Shown here: in pieces, positions 1 to 6,898 of the stretch
Layout: every line of letters starts with the position of its first letter
Numbering within the stretch: the first letter of the stretch is position 1
Assembly (NCBI GenBank): GCA_009908535.1
Contig: JAAAOD010000012.1
Location: 1 to 11,149, forward strand
Length of the DNA: 11,149 nucleotides
Source: Verrucomicrobiota bacterium
GTDB taxonomy: Bacteria; Verrucomicrobiota; Verrucomicrobiia; Opitutales; Oceanipulchritudinaceae
Reading direction: 5' to 3'
Notes under the pieces: generated by a model
What the model was told of the DNA's origin: nothing
What the model saw: only the letters and a program-made list of their open reading frames with translations
Databases searched by the model: none
Translations under genes and position numbers: made by a program

Positions 1-339
1 AAGGCGGGCCTTCGTGTGCACATCGTCGGTGAGGATGCCCGCCTGCGCTCCCGTGCGCGAAATGGCGGGTTGCCCGAGGGCCTGCAGCGCGATGCTCGTG
101 AGCGCGATGGTCTCCTGTTCTCCCACGGAGAGAAGCATATCCATTTCCCGGTCGTCGGGCTGCGGATGCAGCGCGCGTGCGTCGGCGACCAGCCGGTTCG
201 TCACGCCTCCCCGGGCCGAGACGACCACGACGACCTGGTGCCCTTCTGCGCGGGTCGCCTTGATCCGCTGGGCCACCGCCTTGATACGGTCGAGGTCCTT
301 GACGGAGCTGCCCCCGTATTTCTGAACAATCAATGCCAT
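1..339 (-). CDS. lysC: Aspartate kinase, N-terminal part (cut by left window edge)
   Basis: Aspartate kinase phosphorylates L-aspartate to aspartyl-4-phosphate, the committed step towards lysine, threonine and methionine in the cytoplasm. The first 113 residues are visible. They begin MALIVQKYGGSSVK, the amino-acid-kinase signature with the catalytic lysine K7 and the K-Y-G-G-S-S loop. REMDMLLSVGEQ (about 64-75) and the segment around GAQAGILTDDVH (97-108) follow, both typical of the family. The usual S-A-M stretch near residue 41 reads SARGG here, a position that varies in the family. The start is an ATG with an AAGGAG ribosome site six bases upstream. The gene lies 16 bp after hom and is last of the visible operon. 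The regulatory ACT domains expected at the C-terminus lie outside the window, so feedback type cannot be judged. A longer bifunctional protein is possible but unlikely, because hom is a separate gene next door. Confidence 0.93.
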   Translation of the reverse strand, partial: MALIVQKYGGSSVKDLDRIKAVAQRIKATRAEGHQVVVVVSARGGVTNRLVADARALHPQPDDREMDMLLSVGEQETIALTSIALQALGQPAISRTGAQAGILTDDVHTKARL

Positions 340-345
340 GAAAAG

Positions 346-351
346 CTCCTT
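346..351 (-). promoter_or_regulatory. Ribosome binding site of lysC
   Basis: AAGGAG on the minus strand, six bases before the lysC ATG and inside the short hom-lysC gap. It fixes the lysC start and indicates that lysC is translated with its own strong initiation site. Confidence 0.75.
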
Positions 352-355
352 CGCC

Positions 356-1672
356 TTAGCCAAGATGCTGGGCAAAATCCGCGATACGCAACAGGAAGGG
401 ACGGTCGAGAAGCGCTTCCAACCCCTCCAGTTCCGCCACCGCCCGCGTCATCGCGGCCTCCGAGGACATGTGGGTGGTGAGAACAAGGTGGGCCGCCCCG
501 CGATCCCCGTTGGGTCGTTGCAGGACGCTTTCGATGCTGATGTTCTGCCTCGTCAGCACCGTCGCCACCTCCGCCAGTACGCCCGGTTGGTCGCGCACCG
601 ACATGCGCATGTAGAAGGAGCGGATGACCTGTTCCGGCGTCGAGGTGCGCAGTTCCGTCTGCTGCGCGGGTTCCTCCGGGAGAATCTCGTTGGCGAGCGC
701 GGTCCCGGCATCGACGATGTCGCTGATGACGGCGCTCGCGGTGGCGTCCTGGCCGGCGCCGCGACCGATGTAGATGCTTTCGCCGACGACATCCCCGGTC
801 ACCGAGATGGCATTGAAGACGCCATCGACATTGGCGAGCATTCTCTCGCGCGGGACCAGCATCGGCTGTACGCTGCTGAAGACGCTTCCCCCCTCGAAGT
901 CGCGAAGGATGACGGCCAGCAACTTGATTTTGTAACCGAGGCTCTGCGCCCACTGGATATCCTCGAGGCGGACGCCCCGGATGCCCTCCACCGGCATCTC
1001 CTCGAGCGGAATCCACTTCCCGTGGGCGAGGTAGGCGACGATCGCCGTCTTGTGCGCCGCATCAAGCCCGTCGAGATCGAGGGCCTCGTCCGCCTCGACA
1101 TAACCGAGGCGCCGCGCGTCGCCCACGATCGCCTCAAACGGCTGTCCCTCGCGTTCCATTCGCGTAAGGATGTAATTGCAGGTTCCGTTGAGGATTCCGT
1201 AGATGAGCGGAAAGCGGTTGACCACGAGGCCCTCCCGCAAGGCCTTGATGATGGGAATTCCGCCCGCGACGCTGGCTTCGAAATAGATGTGGGCGCCCTT
1301 GTCCCTTGCGAGGCGGAAGAGTTCTTCTCCATGATGGCACAACAGGGCTTTGTTGGCGGTGACGACGGTTTTTCCCCGTTCGAGGGCGGTCCGCGTCACG
1401 GCAAGGGCCTCCTCGGTTCCGCCCATGAGCTCGCACAGGACATCGACTTCGGGATCTTCGGCGAGCGCCATCGCATTCGTCGTCAGCCGCTCGGCGGGAA
1501 TGGAGGGATCCCGCGTTTTCGAAGGGTCGCGCACCGCCGCCTTGTACAGAGTGAAAGCGATCCCCATGCGGGCCTGTAATTCCGCGGAGCGCTCCGAGAG
1601 GTGCCGCCAGACCCCCTGGCCAACAGTGCCAAGGCCGGCAAAGGCAAGGTTCAGGTTGCGGCGCGGACTCAT
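356..1672 (-). CDS. hom: Homoserine dehydrogenase with C-terminal ACT domain
   Basis: This enzyme reduces aspartate-4-semialdehyde to homoserine with NAD(P)H, the branch point to threonine and methionine. The protein has 438 residues, the usual length for the monofunctional form. The Rossmann motif GLGTVGQG is at 13-20, TANKAL with the active-site lysine at K108, EASVAGGIPI at about 132-141, and LNGTCNYIL at 161-169. The catalytic pair appears in GLDAAHK as D204 and K208. An ACT domain (about 354-430, RDQPGVLAEVATVLTRQNIS) should bind an amino acid, by family precedent threonine, for feedback control. The ATG overlaps the plsY stop as ATGA (1669-1672), so translation is probably coupled to plsY; the upstream GGGGAAAAG is only a weak ribosome site. 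Its position directly before lysC groups steps of the aspartate pathway. The reading frame is intact. Confidence 0.97.
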   Translation of the reverse strand: MSPRRNLNLAFAGLGTVGQGVWRHLSERSAELQARMGIAFTLYKAAVRDPSKTRDPSIPAERLTTNAMALAEDPEVDVLCELMGGTEEALAVTRTALERGKTVVTANKALLCHHGEELFRLARDKGAHIYFEASVAGGIPIIKALREGLVVNRFPLIYGILNGTCNYILTRMEREGQPFEAIVGDARRLGYVEADEALDLDGLDAAHKTAIVAYLAHGKWIPLEEMPVEGIRGVRLEDIQWAQSLGYKIKLLAVILRDFEGGSVFSSVQPMLVPRERMLANVDGVFNAISVTGDVVGESIYIGRGAGQDATASAVISDIVDAGTALANEILPEEPAQQTELRTSTPEQVIRSFYMRMSVRDQPGVLAEVATVLTRQNISIESVLQRPNGDRGAAHLVLTTHMSSEAAMTRAVAELEGLEALLDRPFLLRIADFAQHLG

Positions 1673-2286
1673 GGTTTCTTTTCCCCGGCGCGGTGTTCGG
1701 TACCCTTAAGCAAACGCCGGATGTTGGCGATGTGGCGCACGAAAATGAGAAGAGCAAGGAAAAGGCACAGGCCGATCATCAAATCGCTCTTGCCCGTGAC
1801 CCATGCCGTCAGCGGCAGGCTGGCACCCAGAATGAGGCTGGCCAGCGAAACATATTTGCTCGCGTAGAAAACGAGCAGCCAGAGGACGAGCCCCACCAGC
1901 AGGACGACCGGAAGCAGGACAAGCAAGCCGCCGATGGTCGTGGCGACCCCCTTTCCACCCCGGAAACGAAGAAAGAGGGAAAAGCTGTGCCCGAGTATAG
2001 CACCGAGAAGGGCCGCAATGGCAAGCGCCTCGCCGCCACTGCCGACGGCCTGTCCGATCCCGAGACCGAGGAAAACAGCGACGGCTCCCTTGAAGGCATC
2101 GAGCAGAAAACAGCCGTACCCGTAGGGTTTCCCAAGGGCGCGGAGAACATTGGTCGCCCCCGGGTTGCCGCTGCCGACCTTGAAGATGTCCAGGCCTTTC
2201 ATCCGCGCAATCAGCACGGCGAAGGAAACGGAACCAACAAGGTATCCCGCGATGAGGGCAACGATGAGGAACGGTCCGTAGTTCAT
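1669..2286 (-). CDS. plsY: Acyl-phosphate:glycerol-3-phosphate acyltransferase PlsY
   Basis: PlsY transfers a fatty acyl group from acyl-phosphate (made by PlsX) to glycerol-3-phosphate, giving lysophosphatidic acid at the inner face of the cytoplasmic membrane. The protein has 205 residues with several hydrophobic segments (about 5-27, 57-78, 86-103, 117-141, 146-163 and 168-183). All three family motifs are present: GSGNPGATN at 38-46, GHSFSLFLRFRGGKGVAT at 99-116 (the glycine-rich phosphate-binding loop), and RHIANIRRLLKGTE at 184-197. The ATG has a GGAG eight bases upstream, at 2295-2298 inside the end of serA. The gap to serA is 3 bp and the stop overlaps hom by 4 bp, so it is embedded in an amino-acid operon. 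No plsX lies in the window. Confidence 0.97.
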   Translation of the reverse strand: MNYGPFLIVALIAGYLVGSVSFAVLIARMKGLDIFKVGSGNPGATNVLRALGKPYGYGCFLLDAFKGAVAVFLGLGIGQAVGSGGEALAIAALLGAILGHSFSLFLRFRGGKGVATTIGGLLVLLPVVLLVGLVLWLLVFYASKYVSLASLILGASLPLTAWVTGKSDLMIGLCLFLALLIFVRHIANIRRLLKGTEHRAGEKKP

Positions 2287-2289
2287 TGC

Positions 2290-3888
2290 TCAGGCTCCAT
2301 TCAGATGAACGAGGCGCAATTCCTTGATGGCCTTGTGCTGGCGGATTTCCTCGAGGGCGGCCGCCTTTGGCTCACTGTCAATACCGGCGATATTCAAGGC
2401 AAGGCCCCCCACCGTGTTGCGTCCGAGGGACATGCTCGCGATGTTGAGGTCGTAACGGGAAAGCACCGTTCCGATCATGCCGACGATGCCGGGAACGTCC
2501 TCGTTTTCGACCACGAGCAGGTACTTTTCGTCCAGCGGCGTCTCGAGGTTGCGCTCGTTCACGCGCGTAAGGCGCGGGCTTTGTGACTTACCGATCAGGG
2601 TCCCTTCAAGGGACCATGAATTCCCCTTGCTGTCGCTGGCTTCCGCACGGATCAGTTCGGTGTAGTCCCGTTCGAGGTTGTTCTGCACGATTTCCCCCTG
2701 GATGCCGAGGCGCTCCATGACGCGCGGGGCGTTGACGTCGTTCACATCCGTGGTGATGCGTCGCAGGTATCCTTTCTGAAAGGCCCGGTTGAGCGGCTTC
2801 ACATCGAGGTTGACCAGCTTTCCGGAGTAGGTCAGGCGGATATGGCTGATCTCTTCCGGCGTCAATTGCTGAAGGACGGTTCCCAGTTTATAGGCAAGCG
2901 CGAGATAAGGACGCAGCACCTGCAGCTGCTTTGGATCGATGGAAGGCACGTTGACGGCATTGCGCACCCATCCGCCCCGCAGGGCCTCAAGGACGCATTC
3001 CGCCACTTCGAGCCCCACGTTTTCCTGGGCCTCCTGCGTCGAGGCCCCGAGGTGCGGCGTCATGACAAGGCGGTCGCAATCGCGGAGCGGACTGTCATCG
3101 GCCAGAGGTTCCTTCAAAAAGACATCAAGTCCCGCCGCCGCGACCTTGCCGGACTTCAGAGCCTCGGCGAGATCCTCTTCCTGCACAAGTCCGCCCCGTG
3201 CGCAATTGATAATGCGGACCCCGTCCTTCATTTTGGCGAAGGCCGTCGCATTAAGGAGGTTCGTCGTTGCCTCCGTCTTGGGCATGTGGACGGTGAGGAA
3301 ATCCGCCTCCGCATAGACCTTGTCGAGGTCTACCTTCTCCACCTCAAGCTGTTCGGCCCGGGCGGCGGTGAGGTATGGATCATAGGCAAGAACCCGCATC
3401 CCGAAGGATTTGGCCCGTCGGGCGACCTCGGAACCAATCCGGCCAAGGCCCAGAATTCCCAGCGTCTTCTCGTACAGCTCGCTGCCCTGAAAAGCTTTCT
3501 TGTTCCATTGGCCTTCCTTCATGGAGGAATGGGCCTGCGGTATCGGGCGGGCGGAACAGAGCAGGTGGGTGAAGGCGAGTTCCGCCGTCGCGATGGTGTT
3601 GCCCCCGGGGGTGTTCATCACGATGACGCCCTTGTCGCTGGCGGCATCCACGTCGATGTTGTCGATCCCCACGCCGGCGCGGCCTACGGCGCGGAGTTTG
3701 GAGGCGGATTCTATGATTTCGCGGGTGATGGTGCTGGCGCTACGCACAATGATGGCGTCCGCGTCGGCGGCGTGGGCTTTCAGTTCTTCGGGAGAGGAAC
3801 CATAGGCTTCCACGACATCGACTCCTGCTTGTTCACGCAGGTAGGCGACCCCGCTTTCGGCGATTTTATCGGCTATTAGGATCTTCAT
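2290..3888 (-). CDS. serA: D-3-phosphoglycerate dehydrogenase (long form, ASB and ACT domains)
   Basis: SerA oxidises 3-phosphoglycerate to 3-phosphohydroxypyruvate with NAD+, the first step of serine synthesis. The protein has 532 residues from the chosen start, matching the long family form. The NAD-binding motif is GLGRIG at 147-152. The catalytic arginine is R231 in NCARGGLV, the glutamate is E260 in LDVFLKEP, and the histidine is H279 in TPHLGAS. An allosteric substrate-binding (ASB) region follows at about 325-445, and an ACT domain at about 457-530 (ENEDVPGIVGMIGTVL), which in relatives binds serine for feedback inhibition. An in-frame ATG at 3945 would add 19 residues, but these do not resemble the family, and a candidate promoter lies within that extension, so MKILIADK at 3888 is preferred. 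No clear ribosome site precedes it. It is the first gene of the serA-plsY-hom-lysC operon and is divergent from the flavoprotein gene. Confidence 0.96.
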   Translation of the reverse strand: MKILIADKIAESGVAYLREQAGVDVVEAYGSSPEELKAHAADADAIIVRSASTITREIIESASKLRAVGRAGVGIDNIDVDAASDKGVIVMNTPGGNTIATAELAFTHLLCSARPIPQAHSSMKEGQWNKKAFQGSELYEKTLGILGLGRIGSEVARRAKSFGMRVLAYDPYLTAARAEQLEVEKVDLDKVYAEADFLTVHMPKTEATTNLLNATAFAKMKDGVRIINCARGGLVQEEDLAEALKSGKVAAAGLDVFLKEPLADDSPLRDCDRLVMTPHLGASTQEAQENVGLEVAECVLEALRGGWVRNAVNVPSIDPKQLQVLRPYLALAYKLGTVLQQLTPEEISHIRLTYSGKLVNLDVKPLNRAFQKGYLRRITTDVNDVNAPRVMERLGIQGEIVQNNLERDYTELIRAEASDSKGNSWSLEGTLIGKSQSPRLTRVNERNLETPLDEKYLLVVENEDVPGIVGMIGTVLSRYDLNIASMSLGRNTVGGLALNIAGIDSEPKAAALEEIRQHKAIKELRLVHLNGA

Positions 3889-3909
3889 GAGATTGAGAAA
3901 AGCGGTGAC

Positions 3910-3937
3910 GTTACAGAGCCCCTCAAGAGCATGGCAA
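3910..3937 (-). promoter_or_regulatory. Candidate sigma-70-type promoter of the serA operon
   Basis: On the minus strand TTGCCA (3932-3937, 5 of 6 to the -35 consensus) is followed after 16 bp by TGTAAC (3910-3915, 4 of 6 to the -10 consensus). Transcription would start near 3903 and leave a leader of about 15 bases before the serA ATG at 3888. The position fits a promoter for the whole operon. It is a consensus match by eye only. Confidence 0.4.
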
Positions 3938-3979
3938 CCCTTCATCCTGATTGCCTGATGGGAATCCTTGCGGAATAGA

Positions 3980-3990
3980 AGGACGGTCCT
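3980..3990. repeat. 11-bp perfect palindrome in the divergent intergenic region
   Basis: AGGAC-G-GTCCT reads the same on both strands around a central base. It lies 14 bases before the flavoprotein start codon, in the 116-bp region (3889-4004) between that gene and serA. It could be a small operator or just a short chance palindrome. The rest of this region holds the serA promoter candidate. On the plus strand there is only a weak match, TTGCCT (3951-3956) with AATAGA 17 bp on. Confidence 0.3.
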
Positions 3991-4004
3991 AGCCTCCCAT
4001 AACC

Positions 4005-5384
4005 ATGCAAACCTTCGACCTCATTGTCATCGGGGGCGGTTCCGCCGGCTACGCGGCGGCCCGCACGGCAAAGGAAACGCACGAGCGGGTCGCCATTGTC
4101 GACGATTCCGCCGAACTGGGCGGTCTCTGTATTCTGCGCGGCTGCATGCCTTCGAAGACCCTGCTTTACTCCGCGGAGGTTCTGCACCACGCGCGGATGG
4201 GCGCGAGCTTCGGGCTCGATATTCCTTCCGCACGCGCTGACATGCCGGCGCTGCATCGGCGCAAAGTCGCCATGATCGACGATTTCAAAGGGCATCGGCA
4301 GGAACAGCTTCTCTCGGACCACTTCACCGTTTTCCGCGAGGCCGGTCAGTTCGCCGATGCCTCCACTTTTCTCCTTTCTTCGGGGGAGGCGCTAACGGCC
4401 GGTGCCTTTGTCATCGCAACCGGTTCGGTAGTGAATTTCCCCGCCATTCCCGGCCTCGAAGAGGAGGGCATCTGGACCAGCGACGATATCCTTGACCTCG
4501 ATTTTCTGCCCGAATCCGTCGTCGTCCTTGGCGGGGGCGTGGTCGCCTGCGAGCTTTCCCAGTTTCTTGCCCGGGTAGGCTCGAGGGTCACTCAGGTGCA
4601 GCGGAGTCCGCACATTCTCAAGGAAAACTCCGAGCGTTCCGCCGAGGCCCTCATGAAGGTCTTCCAACGGGAACACATCGACCTCTTCACGGGAACCCGT
4701 CTCCACCGGTTGGAACGGGAATCCGGAGGATATGCGGTCCACTTTGCGGACAACACCGGCGAGCACGAAGTCCACGCGCAGCATGTCCTCAACGCCCTTG
4801 GCCGCGCGCCCGCGGTGGCCCGCCTGAACCTGGAGGCCGCCGGCGTGCACCTGAATCCCCATGGGCAGATTCATACAGACGATTTTCAGCAGACCTCCAA
4901 TCCGCGTATTTACGCCGCCGGGGATGTTTGCGGGCCTTTTGAGATTGTCCATATCGCCATTCTGCAGGGAGAAGTCGCCGCCCGCCACGCGCTCGGGCGC
5001 CCCACCGAACCGGTGGACCTCGACACCCGCACGGCGGTCGTGTTTACAGATCCGCAGATCGCCACCGCCGGTTTGCCAATCGAGGACGCGCGGGTGCGCG
5101 GTTTCGATCTTGTCGAAGCCCATTTCCCCTTCGATGACCATGGCAAATCCCTGCTCATGGAGGCGACCGACGGGTACGTCCAGGTCTGGGCGGAACGCAC
5201 AACCGGCCGCATCATCGGTGCCGAATGCGTCGGCAAGGATGCCGGGGAACTCATCCACTCCATGGCGGTGGCCGTCACCATGAAGGCCACCGCAAAGGAT
5301 CTGCTCAAGGTCCACTGGTACCACCCCACCCTGTCCGAGATCTGGACGTATCCTCTCGAGGATATCGCCGAGGAAACCGGTTAG
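4005..5384 (+). CDS. Lipoamide-dehydrogenase-like FAD/NAD(P) disulphide oxidoreductase
   Basis: A class I pyridine-nucleotide-disulphide oxidoreductase of 459 residues. It would pass electrons between NAD(P)H and a disulphide substrate through FAD and a redox-active cysteine pair, in the cytoplasm. The FAD-binding GGGSAG is at 10-15. The cysteine pair is C42/C47 in CILRGC, followed by MPSK (48-51). The NAD-binding GGGVVA is at 176-181, the second FAD contact YAAGD at 303-307. The dimer-interface HPTLSE is at 440-445, where H440 and E445 are the usual acid-base pair. The start is secure: an in-frame TAG at 3990-3992 precedes the ATG and no other start codon lies between. No convincing ribosome site is visible, so weak or leaderless initiation is possible. 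Dihydrolipoamide dehydrogenase is the nearest match, but no E1/E2 dehydrogenase genes lie beside it, so the natural substrate is uncertain; glutathione-, mercury- or another thiol-reductase role is not excluded. Confidence 0.88.
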   Translation: MQTFDLIVIGGGSAGYAAARTAKETHERVAIVDDSAELGGLCILRGCMPSKTLLYSAEVLHHARMGASFGLDIPSARADMPALHRRKVAMIDDFKGHRQEQLLSDHFTVFREAGQFADASTFLLSSGEALTAGAFVIATGSVVNFPAIPGLEEEGIWTSDDILDLDFLPESVVVLGGGVVACELSQFLARVGSRVTQVQRSPHILKENSERSAEALMKVFQREHIDLFTGTRLHRLERESGGYAVHFADNTGEHEVHAQHVLNALGRAPAVARLNLEAAGVHLNPHGQIHTDDFQQTSNPRIYAAGDVCGPFEIVHIAILQGEVAARHALGRPTEPVDLDTRTAVVFTDPQIATAGLPIEDARVRGFDLVEAHFPFDDHGKSLLMEATDGYVQVWAERTTGRIIGAECVGKDAGELIHSMAVAVTMKATAKDLLKVHWYHPTLSEIWTYPLEDIAEETG

Positions 5385-5387
5385 GGC

Positions 5388-5422
5388 CGGGCTTGTGCCC
5401 GCGCTCGCGGAGGGAACCCGCG
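5388..5422. terminator. Two short hairpins between convergent genes
   Basis: The 50-bp gap between the convergent flavoprotein and phosphatase genes contains CGGGC-TTGT-GCCCG (5388-5401) and CGCGG with CCGCG around a 7-base loop (5406-5422). The location suits a bidirectional terminator. However, the stems are only 5 bp and no clear T-tract follows on either strand, so this may be Rho-dependent or not a terminator at all. Confidence 0.3.
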
Positions 5423-5434
5423 CAAGGCGGAACC

Positions 5435-6745
5435 CTACTTTTCCGTTGGCGCTTGGCCGAAGAGAACGCGGTACATGACGGCGTAGGGTTTCGTGTTGTC
5501 CACGGTCACCCCGAGGTGCCCGCTTCCGAACCCATGGGCTTTGATGACATCGCTGCCCGGAAAATCGCCCGTAGTGGCCCAGGCAATGCCGAAGGGATAG
5601 CGATTGCCAAACTGGTCCGGCTTGGACCTAAAGGGCCGACCGCCGGTGCCGTCGACGCCGTCAAGCTGGGCGCCGCTGCGCGATGTTTCCGGTAATACAT
5701 AATCCTCGCCGGGTTTGATAGGCGCCCAGACTGTCGGATGCCCGGCATCACTGTCGGCGCCGACGAGAAGGAGCGTTTTACGGTCCGGATACTTTTGCTG
5801 AAAATCCATGACGTTGCCGATCGCCTCATCGGCGCGTCCGATGGCATCGAGCATTCCGCTGGCATTGACGACGTTGGAAAAATTATCAGTTCCCTCCTCT
5901 TCCGCGACGAGAAAGAACCGCTCGCTGGGATCGTGACTCAACAAACGGAGGGCTACCTCGGTCATCTCATCGAATGTCGGTGCCTCCGGGTCGTAGGTCG
6001 GCAGCCCGGCTTCCGCGAGTTCTTTTTCCGGGCGGTCGTTGTAGGTATCCACGGCCGCAAAGATGCCGATGACTTTTTCCGTGTCCGCGGGAAGATCCAT
6101 TAGTTCATCGCGGGTATAGATGATGGTGAATCCCCGTTCTTTAGCCTCCTCAAGCAGGTTGCGTCCGTCCTTGCGAACCCCTTGTTCGCCATGCTGGCCG
6201 GTAACGCCCTCCGGAAGGAGATAAATTTCGCCTCCGCAGAAGATCACCTCCGCCCCGCTCTCGAGGATATCGGCGGCAATGGACTCCACCATGCCGCGTG
6301 ACGGACTGCTGGCGAGAAAGACGCCGGTCCCAGGTTCGCCAATGTGCCCGCTGTTGACGATACCACAGCGGATGCCCGCCTCCATGGCTTCCTCCATGAT
6401 GCTCATCGGCTTTCCGGAGGCCGCGGTCAGCGGCTCTTTGCGATCCATGCCGTAGGAATCGAAATGCACCTTCTTTCCGTAGGCATGAACCGTGGCACCG
6501 GCATGCGACGTTGTGCTCAGCCAGTTTTTCTGATGCACCCGATATGCCCCGAGCCGCTCCATACGGTCCCAGTTCAACATCCCGTCGGGGCCGGCATAAA
6601 GGTGCCGGGCGGCGTTCCAGTGGCCGAGACCGCTGCCGTCCGGATGGATAAAGACAACATTGCCCTTTTCCGCCGCGGAAGCTCCCAGCGCACAGCAGGA
6701 GAACATCGCGATAAGAACAAAGCGAAAAACCTTTTTGTATTTCAT
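5435..6745 (-). CDS. Secreted alkaline phosphatase family protein with altered metal ligands
   Basis: A phosphomonoesterase of the alkaline phosphatase superfamily, 436 residues, probably acting in the periplasm to release phosphate. A Sec signal peptide (basic MKYKK, hydrophobic core, likely cut after A24 in GASA-AEK) precedes the core. Superfamily landmarks: HPDGSG (metal aspartate D36); TTSHAGAT, whose S80 aligns with the nucleophile; EPGTG (about 137-141); EEEGTDN with E282 and D287; GADSD with D331; and HGFGSGH (404-410). Against E. coli PhoA, the zinc ligand H331 aligns with N291 and H370 with S332, and D101 becomes T79. The start at 6745 is chosen because it begins the signal peptide; upstream in-frame starts at 6769 and 6829 would bury it. 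No strong ribosome site is seen, and no Pho box was found. The family is clear, but the substrate and active metal are not. It converges on the flavoprotein gene. Confidence 0.87.
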   Translation of the reverse strand: MKYKKVFRFVLIAMFSCCALGASAAEKGNVVFIHPDGSGLGHWNAARHLYAGPDGMLNWDRMERLGAYRVHQKNWLSTTSHAGATVHAYGKKVHFDSYGMDRKEPLTAASGKPMSIMEEAMEAGIRCGIVNSGHIGEPGTGVFLASSPSRGMVESIAADILESGAEVIFCGGEIYLLPEGVTGQHGEQGVRKDGRNLLEEAKERGFTIIYTRDELMDLPADTEKVIGIFAAVDTYNDRPEKELAEAGLPTYDPEAPTFDEMTEVALRLLSHDPSERFFLVAEEEGTDNFSNVVNASGMLDAIGRADEAIGNVMDFQQKYPDRKTLLLVGADSDAGHPTVWAPIKPGEDYVLPETSRSGAQLDGVDGTGGRPFRSKPDQFGNRYPFGIAWATTGDFPGSDVIKAHGFGSGHLGVTVDNTKPYAVMYRVLFGQAPTEK

Positions 6746-6836
6746 GAGCTGTCGATACCAACCCAACATGGAGCAGGTGCCAATGGGAAATTTTCGCCGT
6801 GACGGCATCGTTGCCCATTCTTCACACAAGGTAGCC

Positions 6837-6852
6837 GAAGTCGTGAGACTTC
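6837..6852. repeat. Perfect 6-bp hairpin downstream of addA
   Basis: GAAGTC-GTGA-GACTTC, a perfect 6-bp stem with a 4-base loop, lies 47 bp after the addA stop and 91 bp before the phosphatase start. It may help end addBA transcription, but no T-run follows on the minus strand, so an intrinsic terminator is not established. An operator-like role for the phosphatase gene is the alternative. Confidence 0.35.
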
Positions 6853-6885
6853 CTGTCGAGGTTCCAAATCCCGCACAGGCGACAG
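6853..6885. repeat. Inverted repeat CTGTCG / CGACAG directly next to the hairpin
   Basis: CTGTCG (6853-6858) and CGACAG (6880-6885) are reverse complements separated by 21 bp, and the left arm abuts the preceding hairpin. An alternative nested pairing is CCTGT (6852-6856) with ACAGG (6875-6879). The two structures together fill 49 of the 153 bp between addA and the phosphatase gene. The function is unknown. Confidence 0.3.
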
Positions 6886-6898
6886 TGGTTGGTCCTCG

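Noticed and set aside
338..1579. Long plus-strand open frame of 413 codons opposite hom
   Set aside because: It is antisense to a fully recognisable homoserine dehydrogenase, and its product resembles no family I know; long antisense frames are common in high-GC DNA.
3889..3945. In-frame upstream extension of serA by 19 residues
   Set aside because: The residues do not match the family N-terminus, and the likely serA promoter lies in this stretch.
6755..6783. Promoter-like TTGGCA with TGGTAT 17 bp on (minus strand) before the phosphatase
   Set aside because: The -10 element matches only 3 of 6 positions and would leave almost no leader, so support is too thin to list.
6746..6829. Upstream in-frame starts of the phosphatase
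   Set aside because: They would place up to 28 polar residues before a clean Sec signal peptide that begins at 6745.
6853..6885. Possible Pho box upstream of the phosphatase (CTGTCG and CCTGT repeats)
   Set aside because: A PhoB site needs CTGTCA-like 7-mers repeating every 11 bp; here the spacing is about 6 bp and the matches are partial.
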